From Rhinopomastus cyanomelas (taxonomy: Eukaryota; Chordata; Aves; Bucerotiformes; Rhinopomastidae), in contig VXBP01004087.1 of the NCBI GenBank assembly GCA_013400115.1, positions 1 to 64,000 on the forward strand: DNA of 64,000 nucleotides. Direction: 5' to 3'. Below are positions 23,939 to 37,003 of the stretch, piece by piece. The translations under genes were made by a program, and so were the position numbers. Numbering within the stretch: the stretch's first letter is position 1; each line of letters begins with the position of its first letter. The notes beneath the pieces are model-generated. The model was not told the origin of the DNA, did not search any database, and saw only the letters and a program-made list of their open reading frames with translations.

Positions 23939-26700
23939 ACAGCTTTAAAGAAAACATTTATTAAATTTCTCAAGGTTAATTTCTTTTATTTCATTCTTCA
24001 TACTTAATCTCTATACAGTAGTAAAGATTGAAATGTTTCTGAGCATATCTTAACACAAATTCAATTATACCAACACAGGTTAGCTTTTAAAAATCCTGGA
24101 ATACTGCTTTGAAGTCAGTTTTGAGCATAACTGTATAATAGATTGTTTTATTTAAATGTAAACTGTATCTATAGAAGTAAATGAATACTTCTGAACTGGT
24201 TTTATTAGATAAGCTATATTTCTGTGTATAGTGTTATTAAAAAATTCTTAAATATTCCAAAATACCTTTATACTTGTGAGAAAAGGAATACAGACCTTTT
24301 CAATCAAGCTGAATGATGTTGTCACTTTGAAATTAATACAAACATTTCAAAAGGGGTAAAACAGATACAAAGATCAAAATTTAAATTTAAGAAAAGGAAT
24401 CTAAGGAATTCAAATTTCCTGAACGTTTCAGTCATAAAGTATAAGTATTTAATGTTATTCTAAAGGAAGTGCAATTTCCACAAAAAAATCACATTTGTTT
24501 TGCTTGTCATATTTGCATTAACTTAGTAATACATTTGCCTCAGGAATAGCTGGTATAAATAATAAAGGATGATTAAACTATGCTATTATATTTTTTAATG
24601 CATGTTATAATTAGTAAATTTGTTTAGGTACCTGTTTGGATGGTGCCAGATCTCATCCATAATTTATTCACACCTTCTAATTCTATTGGCTTAATTGTTA
24701 CCTATTATTACTATTATCACTTAGATAATTGAGTTTTATGTTGCAGAACTCTTTGATAATGCTGTCTTATCAAGAAGACAAACATCTGCTTGTCTCTCAA
24801 GGCTGTCCAGATATGGTTTGTACAAGAGAGAATTTCTAGAAGCATGCACCTACTCCTGTTACTCATTGCTGTCTGTGGCCCCTTGACCACAGCACTTAAT
24901 TTTGATTCGACAATGTGATTTGAGAAGAGTAGACATCAGGAAAAACAATTCAAAGCCACTGGTAAAGGCAAGGTAAAATCAGGATCGTGTTTCATACTAG
25001 TAATCCATCAAAGAAAAATGGGGGTTCTAGTGTTTGTTCTTTCAAAAAGTTTATTTAGTTCATCAGACACCCTTCCACAACACTGATGTGATCTGAGGGT
25101 AATGATGAGACTTCTGGTAGGCATGATACATTTCCTGAGAGAGCCATTCCAGGACACATACACGCAGTTACTAATGATGACTGATACAGATTAGCTACTT
25201 AAGGATGGAATATGTGCTCAGCAGGCAAACAGCCAGTGCCAACTTACTGGAAATAATCAATAACCTCAATGTCTGCTAGACTGCTAATAATGAAAAGGAA
25301 AGTGTTTCTGTAAAACCCAGTTATTCAGGGTGGTGTAGATGGCTAACACTGATAAAAAAAAAAAAAGAGTGGAAATAAAATTATGTGGATAAAATTATAA
25401 AAATGCAATCTAAATACCCACCTTAGCAAAACTTCAACTAATAGCAAATTTGTTCTAGAAGAGCTAGCTTTTACTTGAGGCTACCAGATAATCAAGTTTA
25501 CCTTTGATTTTATGAAGGGATATGAGCTCTGAGAGTCTAACTCTGGGCGGTCCTTTGCCATAAGTCAAGGAGGCAATTTAGATATTGCCTCATTCTGCAA
25601 AATCATTACACACAATTAACTATTTCACTGGGATGTCTCTTCTTTTTCTTCAAATACACACAACAGAGTTTAGTTTAGAAAAGTTCTACCAGGAAAAACC
25701 TTCTACAGATGAAAAAACCCCACCAAACCAAAAAGCATGATTTTTGATGCTGAATGTTACATTAGTTCAGCTTCTGTTCAAATTAATAGTGTCACCGTAG
25801 AGAAAAGATTATTCAGTGGAAACAAAGCTTTTGGAATCCAGCTTCTGTGTTCTATAATTACTGTTGGAAGAAGAGTTGGTCTTAAAATCATAAAGGACAG
25901 TGCTCTCCTCAAACATGAAACTCTCAAGCTATATTGTGTCTCATGAATCTGTCAAACATATAAACAAAAATATCCCCTATTACATCTGTGTTGTGTCCCC
26001 CCCATGGCATCAGGGGAACATACTGCTAGGACAAATATTGTGTCTTAGAGGATCACATCTGACTAGAGAAATTTCATGTCATGGCTACAAATGAGTCCGA
26101 GAACATCACCTGAACAACCTAGTTTTTTCTTAGATTTGGTTTTAAATGAGATATAAACACTTTGGAACAACTGTCACCATAGCAAAAAGAGAGAGATAAA
26201 AACATGGCTGGGAAGGCTACCTACCCTGAAATGTAGAGGTTGCCGTTTGTCAGAAGAAAATTTGTGACTACAAATCTGCCAGTTAGGTGCAAATCCTAGA
26301 AAATCCCTTGGAAACCTATCTACATGTTGGAATGACTTGACACAGCTGAGCTCAATAGGGTAAAACCACCTGCCCTCGCTTCAGCCAAGAGTCTAAAGAA
26401 AACATGTGATGAAAACATAAAGAAAAGAGGGCCAAAGAGGTTAAACTGAGAACAATATTTAATCCCCAAGTAGACATTCCCTCTGGGAGACTCTCTGTGC
26501 AATTTCTTCACTTCTGACCCATTTGTAATCACTGTGCAGAGCTTTGTTCTGCAATCAATACTCATAGGATTTATGGGAATAAGTCTTATTAATGCCAATG
26601 GAATTTATGTAGGGTTAGTCCCTAGACAGTGTTCACTGACCAGAGCAAATAACTACTGGCCAAAGCTAGGATGTTATATATAATTCGAGGATTATAATGA

Positions 26701-27080
26701 TATATTCAGCATTTTTTGCCTTCAATTATTTTTTCTGCTTTATTCATCAGGAATGACAGATGCAATTACTGAAATTGCATGTCAGTTTAAAGGGGATATT
26801 CCTGACATGGATAATGCTCACTTTCTGAGTAATTAGTACAGCCAAAGGAAAACTTTTTTCCTTTGATAGCATGGGACAATTTGGGGCCAGTAACATTATT
26901 GTCTATGACAGTAAACAGGTTTATTAAATAGATCAAACAGAAAATTCACAATCTCCTTGATCCTTAATTACCTGCAAAAGTAAATCCCAATTTTATTGGG
27001 AGTCTCAGGTGCTCTTCTCAAATCTCTATTTAAATGCAAATAGGTCATTATGTAATTGAAGCTATTTAAATAAAGCATAT
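26701..27080. promoter_or_regulatory. Candidate conserved noncoding element (enhancer-like)
   Basis: The stretch has many homeodomain and POU-type words: CAATTATT, ATGCAATTA, GAGTAATTAG, ATTTAAATGCAAATAG (an octamer) and TGTAATTGAAG. It also has an imperfect palindrome at 26754-26784 with arms TGACAGATGCAATT and AATTGCATGTCA. No ORF covers it. Conservation cannot be judged from one sequence, so this is inference from motif density alone. Confidence 0.3.
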
Positions 27081-27394
27081 TTTCTTCACTGGTCCACCCT
27101 GACATAATTACTTGGAAGGACAAAGGCTAAAAAGAACTTGAGTGAGGTTTGCTAAAACTGTAAAGAACACTTGAAGACTGTCCAATATTTCTACTTCCTT
27201 TCTCACCATCACACATAAGTTCTAGTTTTCTCTGTCAGGTATAGTCTGAACAGTCAACTAACCCAAACTCTACAATGTCTACAGACACAATGGATGAATA
27301 AAAAAATATTTAGGGAGTGTATTTGACTTCTTAGAAGTTTTGCATTTGCTGTTTTGACCATCAATGTTATCTGTCATGGGAAAGAAGGAAGTGT

Positions 27395-27440
27395 GGAAGG
27401 AAGGAAGGAAGGAAGGAAGGAAGGAAGGAAGGAAGGAAGG
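27395..27440. repeat. (GGAA)11 microsatellite
   Basis: A pure run of about eleven and a half GGAA units, followed by GAGAGGG. GGAA arrays can act as ETS-factor binding sites. Confidence 0.97.
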
Positions 27441-30066
27441 AGAGGGCAGAATTACAGTTCCGCATTCTGAACTTGAATCATGACAGTTGCTTGAAAGACA
27501 TTTTTAATTAAGCATATCTTGTTGAATTTAATTTAGTAGTAAATGCATAGATTATGGACCAAATTCTATAGAAAGTCATTCTCAGTAATTTTCTGTTTCA
27601 TTTTTAATTACTGTTGAATTCATATTTCTGTAAAAATATAAATATATTAAAACCTTTTATATACAGTTTGTTATTTAAAAGTACAAAAAAAGAAAGATGT
27701 CTGAGGCAAATTTTCTAAAGTTTTTGTATTTCTTTTAGTTAAAAAATATGTCTTAAGAATAAAAGCAGTTTTCACCACTGATTTTCATAACTCCTGGTAA
27801 CGTTAGTTAAAAAAAATATAAATAAGCTTGAAATAATTTTATGTGTTTTTTATTTCTTTTGTTTTGGAAAAGTCTGACTGTGTTATAATAATCTAGAAAA
27901 CTTATTTCTTGTTTTATAACCGATTCTCTTTGTTCCCTTTAACAAATGGGTTGGGTTTCATGATGTAACGTATGATTTTATCTGATCAAGACTCTGCCTT
28001 CCCTAGCAACATAAGTTCAGGCTATTGAAGAGAAAGAGCCTTTCAGATTCCTGGTGGCAACCTTTCGCCTTTGCTCTCTGCTCTCATGAATGGAGAGTAG
28101 GAACTGAGTAACAGAATGAAATAACCTCAACCACAGATCTTGTTTTAGAGTACCCAGGAGTGTCACTCAGAAGGCAGACTCCTTGACATCCAGTAAAAGA
28201 AAGAACTTGTATTTTGAGCATCACAAGAGTCCTATTGTTGCTAACTGCAAGAAAAGAATAAAGGGGGGGGAGTGGGGGAAGAAAAAGAAACAAAAACCAA
28301 ACCAAACCAAAATATCCCACAAAAAACCTTCAGAGGCTTTTAAGGAGCTTTGAGCTTTGAAAAATGAATAAAACATTGCATTTAAAATCCCTTTGTGCAT
28401 TACAACAAAGAGATAAAAGTTTATCATAAAATAAAGGTCTGGCAAGTTCAGCAAATACGTCCACAAATTCAGAACTTACACAGTGCTGTAAATAATAAAA
28501 AAAAAAACATTAGAAGAGAAGTTTGCAGTCTGTGTTTGAAGGTTATTAGAATGTTCTTTGTTGAGTAATGAACTTTTTCAATTAATTACTATGTAGATTT
28601 AGATCAGTAATTCTTTTAGTAGTTATACTCTGTGTAAAGAAGGAACTATATGCCTTGTAAGCATGTTTCAGTCTATCAAAATACATTTTGGCAAAAACTG
28701 AATTAAAGAGATAGTTTATCTGTAGTGGTTCACTTAATAGATATGTCAGTCATTATATCCTGAGAGTCACAAGCAAGATGCAGACTTGATTTTTGCCAAG
28801 TAATTAGGTGAATTCCCTCCATATGATATATATTTTTACCTTTGGTTGTGGAAGGAGAGCATGGATTGAAGTTTGGATCAGTAATGATTTTTTTTTTAAT
28901 TTCTGAATTGGCCGTGATTTCTATTATACATTGAAAGCTTTCACTATGTTCCCATCATCGGTTCCCTTGCCCATTTAGTACTTGAATCTGAAATAGTGTT
29001 TTGGAGCATAATCAGCTGGATATTATAGTCTAAGGGGGTTTTTGTTGGGTTTGTTTTCTGAGTCAAAAGAACATGTTCCAAACAAATGTTTTCAGGAAAG
29101 CTGAAGGAACTCATATAAATTCATCTTTCAAAGGCTGGCATCTGTTTCACTCACATGATCTTAATGAGGTTCAAAGGAAATACCACACCATTAATTCAAC
29201 AGAGAAATAAAATAGTTTAAAATATTTACAAAGGAAGATAACTACTAAATGAAATTCAGTTGTACCTCATCTTTTGGGACTTAGCCTATTCCAGAAGCTG
29301 GATTAAAGTGACAGCTTATTATAAATTTGTTCCCACTGACTTCAGCCATAATCAGTGGTGCCAGAAAATAAGAAAATATGAAGTGTTTTCAGAAATAGAT
29401 GAAGAGTACAAAGAGGGTACAGCCAAATTGGAAATCAAACTGCATTTTTAACCAAAATAATGGAAAGAAGTTATCTTTAGCTTTAATATTAGCCTTTATT
29501 TCTCTGTCACCATAATACTTGCTTCCTTTCCCCTTATTATCTTTTATTTTGCATGGGAAATTTGGCACTTGTTAACTAGAATTAATGTTGATTTTTCTTC
29601 CTCATTGTTTTAGTACATCTGCATCATCTCGACAGTGGGATACTGAGGTGTCAGCAGCCCTACTTCTCTCTGTCTGTTTCAAGGCTTCAATTACTTTGAT
29701 TCTGATATTTCCATTTCACCTAATTCTTTTTCCTATGTTATTAGAAATCTTCCAAAGTTCATGATTCTTTATCATTATTTGATTATCTGTCACAGAAAAG
29801 GAAAACAGGGTCCTTAAGGTGAACACTTTACCGTGTCTATCAAACTTGAAACACTATGATGGATCCCAGTTGCTCCCTGAGGACACTATATACAGTGGTC
29901 ATTTAATTTACATAATATCAACATCAGTCCTTTCTTCTAGTTTCCTGTAGGGTATTATCTTTTAAGGCCTTCTGTTTTCCATTATTTTAATATCTTTTCC
30001 ATCATTACTTGGCTAATGTGAACAGTATTCCCAGCAACAGCCTTTTGCTCGTGACTAAGACAGACA

Positions 30067-30120
30067 GGGATTGGAAGGGACCTTGAAAGTTCATCTTGTC
30101 CTGTCTGTGATCAAGATCAG
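30067..30120 (-). mobile_element. Short antisense CR1 3' remnant
   Basis: GGGATTGGAAGGGACCTTGA and AAGTTCATCTTGTCC are the reverse complement of the CR1 terminal region; nothing further of the element remains. Confidence 0.75.
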
Positions 30121-33100
30121 TCATTAGATGACTGATCACAATACTTTCAGTACTGGCTTTGTTTTTACATTAAGTTTGTTCAGCAAAGACAATTTTGGTT
30201 TGTCTGGCAATATCTGGTTAAATCATATAAAGAATGAACTTACTAAAGGCTTTCTAATGAGCAATAGCTGTAATTGCCTAAATTTCAGCTACAAATATGC
30301 ACAATGGTTGCCTGAGTCGCTATTATTTTTCACCAGAGCAATAACTTATTGTTTCATGACCTCAGAGGAACCAATTTAACAATTTTATAGGAAAATTAGA
30401 GAATAGGAAAAAAATTTTATTAGTCAAGAAGGACAAAGAAGTACCGAGGTTTCTCCTCTTCTTCATGGCAATACTCATTCTCTACTCTGAGTCCGTAAAA
30501 AGGCAATCAGGAATTCGCAATTTTGTGAACTGCTCTTTCAGTGTAAACTGCTACCAAAAAGCTTGAATTTCTTTATGGTTTTAGTTTTCCTTTGGTTTTT
30601 AGTTTTTCTTTAGAATTTATAATTCTTTTTCTCTTCCATGTGGTCCATTGTATTAAATTTTAGCATTGAACAATCATGGATGAGACCTTCATCTTTATGT
30701 AATTCATTTTTAAACTTGTAAGGAAAAGCTTTTTGTACATGAAACTACTTCTATCTATTATGAAAAATAACATTTATCTATGGATTACTTTAAAAATAAG
30801 TCTTTCGATGCAAATATCTTTAACCTAATCCTGGAAAAGATATTAAAAGATGAACAAATTACTTTTTGCTATATGAGTGTTTACAGCATCAAGAAATAAA
30901 AATTGGTAAAATATTACATTTTCTCAAATACTAAAAGAATTTCATCCTGCAAAGAGTTTGATTTCCTTTGCAGCCCCGTGTGAACCAAATTTGACTTCTC
31001 CGTTATTTGTGGAGCTACAGTGTCATAAGGCTAGAGCAAGGGAGATCAAACTTGAGCTTCCTGCTCCCATGACAATAAACACCTCAGCATTTTTTCCTTC
31101 ATGTCCTCAAATGTATTTAAAACTTTACTCTAAGAATAATAATGACCTCAAGACAGTCATTTCCTGGCAGGTAATCACTGAGTGCATGAAGGACCTGAGG
31201 CAAAGCCCATGGGCTACAGCTGCTCTGGCCAGTGATTGCCTGCAGGGTAGGTATCACTCCTTAATTTATTTTTGAAATTCAACCCCAACATTGTTTTAGT
31301 TTGAATTGGGGTTTGTTTTCCTCTTTGTACTAAGTCCAATAATGAAACATTCTGCATGTGTTCTCTCCAAGTAATATTTAAAGTATCTCTGAAATACACA
31401 AACTGAAATTCAAAGTCTGACACATTTTGATTCCTCTTGTCTAGAGATTTATGACCATTGCCACAATTGCTATGTTTAGAGAATGGGGCTTTCAATTTAA
31501 ACAAGCTATTTCTGAGTTCATAACACTGTTTAGAATAGGAAACTTGAGGAGTAGGGTTTAAACTTATCCTTTATGGCTTGAAAAACCTGTTCATGTTGTA
31601 AGTATTTTTCTTGGAAGGCAAAGAATTTTGATGGAAAGTAGGAAGATCTATCAGTGTTTTCCAAGAGCATTTGAATTCTTGATTCAGCAAAACTCAGTTT
31701 GAATTTCAGCCAGTAATATGTAATACTTGAAAAAGGTTTCCTGATGTCCAGCTTAGCAAACTCAGAATGCATCATATTCAGATGATTAATTTTAAATAGA
31801 GCAAGGGAAAGGGAAAATGATAGAGAAAAGGGAAAACAATAGATCAAAATGACAGGGCAAGGCTACCTCAAAACTCTTTTGAAGAGCAACCTGATCTAAA
31901 AGAAACACTGAGCTCTCTCTCAGTGGGAGGAACGTTATCCATCATACACTGTCTATTGGGTAGGCCACTTGTTGACAGAAGATGTCACTGCTGATGGGAA
32001 ACTTCATTGGTATCGGTGGATACTGATTTTGGTAACCTCTTTGTTCCTACCGGCTTCTTACCATTAAGATTATGTTTCTGCCCTGGCAGCTCCTGTTCTC
32101 TATACAGTTTATTTTTATTCATTCCCCCCATGAATTTCTGTTTTGCATTCCCACACAGCATAGATTGACTTCGTTTTCCAAATCATGTTCTCTTCTTGCC
32201 AAATCTGAAGTTTCCAGCATTTGGAAAAACTTTTCTGAATTCCAACAAACCTGAGGGTTTTCTCCTCATTTTTCTAGTGAAAGAACGAGGGTACAGAAAA
32301 GATGAGATTGTTTCAGTAAAGACTACAAACACAAACAGCCCTCATATCGTTAGTGCCCTTACATACTTGAGTGGATTTCAATTTACAGAACATATTAAAG
32401 CATCTACATTTAGTCAGAACTTCACAGAAATTATAAATATATCCCTCACATCAATTCTGTGTTGTGGTTATTGACCTCTTAGGCTTCCAGGACAAATAGG
32501 TCAAAGACATTGCTCGTGTGAACAATTTTGTGTTTTCTTCCTACATCCTGAGCTTTTTTAGGAAGACTAACCCCAGGGCAAACTCCTTAAAAGCAGCTAA
32601 AAACATGCAATATGCATTCTCATTTTCTAATACCGTATTAAAGCAAATACACACATTTGTCTGGAAAAGCTTAGTGTTGGAGGTAAGAAAGCTTTTCAGT
32701 GTGTTCTGGCACAGCCCTTGTTGTGTACATACAATGCCTTCATGTATGAATGTACAGTGTCTAGAAGATGCCAAGAACTAAGCAAGTTTTGCATGAACAA
32801 GTTCCTTTCATGACATTTGTGACAGGCTCTAAGCTGGTGACAAATCAGATCTCTACTAGTCCCATCATTCCTTTAATTAGCGCCAGGAATAGACACTTAC
32901 ATACTCGGTGACCAATAGTCTGTCTCTTCTTCTAAAGAATTATAAACCTGGATTTGTTTCTGAGGATGTATGTTAGTAAGCTATGCAAAGTCTGCTCTGG
33001 CTGCCAACGTCCGCTGAAATGGATTTACTTCTATTCTTCCCCAACAGCTTCAGTTGAGTTACATTCATTTTTGTAATAAATAGAAAACAGAATAGTTTTT

Positions 33101-33633
33101 GTTAACCCCAAACAACCTTTTTTTAATACTGCATCTGCACTGTGGATTGCATCTTGCTGAAATGCTGGATAAATTTGCCCCTGCTGAGCTCCATGCTGCG
33201 ATGCTTAGATTGCCACTAGCACCTGCTCAAGCTATTTTAAAAAAACTTACTGAACCCTGGAGTGCAGACATGTGCTGAAATGTTTAGGCATGAGTAATAT
33301 CAAATCGTCCAGGTCCCTTAAAACTCAGAAAATGCCACTTCCTGTTTTTTCAACAGATATTAATTATACACTTGGTATCATCAAATACTTCTTGTGCACT
33401 TACAGACATGATGTGTTAAACCTGCCAAGGAAAGCAGCACAACACACATTGAAAAGCTGCACTCTCAGCAGTCAGTGAGTCTGAAAACAGTGCCCTTGTA
33501 TGTACTTGGAACTTTCATCAGCCTCTACAGGAGAAATTTAAGAGTATTTCATGGTTACAGGAAAATACTGCATGAGACCTAGTCCTAAAGCCTTGATAAA
33601 TTATTAACATACTCTTTTAGACTTGTCTAGGCC
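30121..33633. other. 3.5 kb unique sequence, possible old inverted-repeat remnant
   Basis: AT-rich with no recognisable gene. The plus-strand ORF at 30958-31275 overlaps a 70-base imperfect inverted repeat (30985-31054) and is not supported as coding. Confidence 0.5.
30985..31054. repeat. Short imperfect inverted repeat, possible MITE remnant
   Basis: The arm CCAAATTTGACTTCTCC (30985-31001) pairs with GGGAGATCAAACTTG (31040-31054) with about two mismatches, around a 38-base spacer. It resembles the palindromic relics of ancient DNA transposons in amniotes, but no family can be named. Confidence 0.35.
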
Positions 33634-33781
33634 CAGAAAATCTTAAATCACTAGTAATTACACAGAATCACACAATCATGGAACCTTAGGGATTGGAAGG
33701 GACCTCAAAAGATCATCTAGTCCAATTCCCCTGCCAGAGCAGGATCACCTAGACCAAGTTGCACAGGAACATATTCAGGTT
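33634..33781 (-). mobile_element. Short CR1 3' end, antisense, with 27-nt extra 3' sequence
   Basis: Reading the minus strand, about 120 bases of CR1 3' end start at ATATGTTCCTGTGCAACTTG and end in ATTGTGTGATTCTGTG. They are followed by the 27-nt block (33634-33660) that is identical to 15260-15286. The CR1 body differs from the plus-strand copy at roughly ten positions while the 27-nt block does not differ. Confidence 0.85.
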
Positions 33782-36604
33782 GATGAGGCAAAGACCCTAG
33801 AGAGAAGTAAAAGAGCAACATCCAGAGAAGCTGAGATCTGTGGCAGAGAACTGACACCAAAAGGGCCTCTCCACCCCTCCTGCTCCCAGCTCCTCAGCAC
33901 CAATTGCTTTCCTGACCCAGCATCAATGCTCATCTCTCCCCACAGAGAATTAAACCAGTAGAAAAGGGTAATGTTGTTCTTAGCGGAACTGGCTTACTTG
34001 AGACTCGAGTGGGTGCTCAAGCTCACAACTGGATTGTTTGCAGGTGGGAATGGAAGGAGACTTCTCCTTTCACTCACAGTTACCCATCAGCTTTAAAGAC
34101 TTTACTGAAAGGGACACACATTAGGACACATTAGACATTTGCAAAAAAGTCAAAAATTATGCTTCCAACACTAACTCCTGAGGTAACAGAAGAAGGCCAT
34201 CTTCAGCACCATCAGAGGATCCTGATGATGACAGCCAGGATTACTCATCTGTCAGGGTCAGATGAATCAGAGCTGATACAGAGTACTGTCACTCAAAGCC
34301 TGGTTTAAGACAGGGGAAAAAAGAGCATAATTTATTTTCACACGAAGTAAAGTCACAAGGCTTCAGATTCCAGGGAGGTAACTCAAAGGAGAGAAGCAAA
34401 AGTGGCTCATTGAGTAATCTAGATGAGAAAGTTTCTAAGACTTCTCCACTGAAGTGTTCGTGCTGACTTTATAACCTCATAATTTTAAACAAGATATTTC
34501 ATAATGCTAAGTGTTGTTAAGTATCTTATATCTGATTGTTGAACATCTGCTTCTGTGAAAGAAAGTATAGCCAAACCTGCCTCCTATGGGAGGTATCAGA
34601 ACAGTAAACTCTTCACCAGAGCTTAGACTTTTTGAAAGACTTGTGTAGCAACTTTACGGGTCTCCTTGTGAACAAAGGATGTTAACTGAAGATACACATA
34701 ATTCCAAGCTGACATACATCACTGTTGTTTTGGAGCAGAGGGAAAGCCTTTCCAGTGGGAAAATCTGTGCCTCGTGGAGAATCTGAGGAACCAAGAAAAC
34801 ACTTTTAAGGTGATATCTGAATCCACTGGTGTGTGAAAAGTCATCTTTCTGGCTCCTGACCCTGCAATAAGACCCAAGTTCAGAGTGTCACAAAGTGTAG
34901 CTGAGTTGTAACTCAGTTCTGTGTAGGAAACGGGACTTAAAAGTCAATATCTGCCAATGCTCTGTACTTGTACAAAGCCAACATATGACCACAATGAACC
35001 GCTGACGTCTCAATCACTAAACCAAGTCCACTAAAAAGTTGTGATTCTTTCTTCAGGACAGCACATCAGGACTGGCACCTGGGACAAAAATTATTCCAAG
35101 AAAGATGATTCTTTTAGACACAGAGCTAACAACTAGACTTTGTTAAACAAGAACTATCTCTTAAACCATCCAAGGGCCTGGGGGCAGCAGACATCTGTTA
35201 GTCTATCAGTAAGATTCCAGGTATCATATAAAAAGAGGCTGGAGGAAGAAGGTCAAGCTAAGTCTGAACTCATGGTCAGGAAAGAGAACACACACTTTCT
35301 TACACCGTGACAGTCAATTCAAGCAAAAAATGCCACCTTCCATAGCGGTGCACTGGGGTACATGGCTTCCCTGGAGTTTCAAGGCAGCAGCAGTGTGCAC
35401 AGTGTACGCAAAGCCAGTGAAGACAGAGCTCCCCACAGAGATTAATTGTCCTCTTTTTGGAGAATTGGCTGAGAGCTACAGCAGAAGAGGAAGAGAATAT
35501 CAAGATGAAAACAAGCCGGGCATTCTTTGATTTAAATTGGATGTTGTCCTGCAGTCAGTGCCAGAAACAGTTAGTATCCTTAAAATAAAAGCTATCAATA
35601 GAGAAAGCAAATAGACAATTCCAGAAAATGTAACACTGTGTGTTCTCTTGCACTGAAAAGAGCTGAATGTACCTATGAGGAAACAATCAAATTGAAAAGA
35701 CTACATAATGTTTTCAATATAATAGATTACTTTTCAACATAATAGATTACTTTTTATAAAAACCCATAATGTCTTCAAGACAATGCCCTCAATAGAGAGT
35801 GAAAGGATAAAAATAACTGAAGTCGTTTTGAGGAAAAATAAATAAATCTTTCAGGTAGAGTAGAGATGGAGGCTGGTTTTCCGGCTTTCCTTTGATTTCT
35901 GAAAAACCAGAATATTTACTGAGTGGCAAACTGCTAGGGAAATATCACACTAAAAACAGCTGCCAGAGCAGCTGTCTGAGGTTACTAATATTCAAATTTT
36001 TCTTCTATGTTTACAATGCATTTTTTAACAAATGTAATATTTGAGTAGTGGGAGAAATACTTGTAAAAAAGCACTAGTCCTATGATACTCTGATACTAAG
36101 ATGCTATGATATATAAAGCATATCTATCAAGGCAAGGATTGATGTAACCTAATCTGGTATGGGATTTTGTAATTTATAGATTTTTTTCATTCAGAATAAA
36201 AGATCTTATTTAGTATTGATAGGACATTCATTATGTCTTTCACATGTAGGTATTTTCTGATGTATTGTACGGGATGACCAAACATCCAGTCTTTCATTCA
36301 CTGGATTGTATCAGAAGATGTGTCACCTAACAGTTTACCTGTTTTCGTGATGCATAATATTTATGAAACCTCTGCACCTTTCTTGTGATTCACTGAAAAT
36401 GTTTTTGGTGTGCAAAGCATAAAGAGATGCAGCATGAGAAGAGCATCATATCCAAAAGAAAGAATCATGAAACCAATGTGCTTTACAGATGCTTTTCAGA
36501 GCAATAATAGGAGTTGCTACAAAATGAGGTAACGGTGGAAACTCTTTCTGAACTTAAAAAAGCAACATAAATACAAAATTACCCAGAGAGGCATTTGTCT
36601 GTTT
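33782..36604. other. 2.8 kb unique sequence
   Basis: Somewhat GC-richer between 33800 and 35550. A TATA-like ATATAAAAAGAGGC lies at about 35226-35239 with no gene or LTR I can attach to it. Opposed ORFs at 35300-35530 lack recognisable motifs. A 20-bp tandem duplication is at 35711-35750. Confidence 0.45.
35711..35750. repeat. 20-bp tandem duplication
   Basis: TTTTCAATATAATAGATTAC followed directly by TTTTCAACATAATAGATTAC (one difference). Confidence 0.93.
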
Positions 36605-37003
36605 CATGAATTTAATGGGCTATAACAAGAGTAAGTGCAGAGTCTTACATCTGGGCAAGAACAACCCCAGGTACCAGTATAAGCTGGGGACTGACCTGTT
36701 GGAGTGTAGCGTAGGGGAAAGAGACTTGGGGGTCCTGGTGGACAGCAGGATGACCACGAGCCAGCAATGTGCTCTTGTGGCCAAGAAGGCCAACAGCATC
36801 CTGGAGTGGATTAGAAGAGGGGTGGTTAGCAGATCAAGAGAGGTTCTTCTNGTCTCCCTCACTGGAGATATTCAGGACCCGACTGGATAAGTTCCTCTGT
36901 AACTTGGTCTAGGTGATCCTGCTGTTGCAGGCGGATTGGACTAGATGATCTTTTGAGGTCCCTTCCAGTCCGTAGTGATTCTATGATTCTATGATTCTAT
37001 GAA
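36605..37003 (+). mobile_element. CR1 LINE with an internal join at a single N
   Basis: The left part reads MGYNKSKCRVLHLGKNNPRY, SVGERDLGVLVDSRMTTSQQ, then SRSREVL up to the N at 36851. The right part resumes at the C-terminal SLTGDIQDPT region and ends in three ATTCTATG units. Several hundred bases expected between the two are absent. Confidence 0.92.

Larger units (their letters stand above)
21023..30066. other. 9 kb CR1-free unique sequence
   Basis: This is the longest stretch without a CR1 in the window. It holds AT-rich low complexity (22915-22980), a 25-bp tandem duplication (23889-23938), a GGAA microsatellite (27395-27440), a G-run near 28264, and a candidate conserved noncoding element near 26700-27080. 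No coding exon is recognised, and ORFs here are short and AT-driven. Confidence 0.55.

Noticed and set aside
28264..28281. G-rich run as a G-quadruplex
   Set aside because: Only about two G tracts are present (a long one and a five-base one), which is weak support for an intramolecular quadruplex.
35226..35239. TATA-like ATATAAAAAGAGGC as a promoter
   Set aside because: No transcript, LTR boundary or downstream exon could be tied to it.
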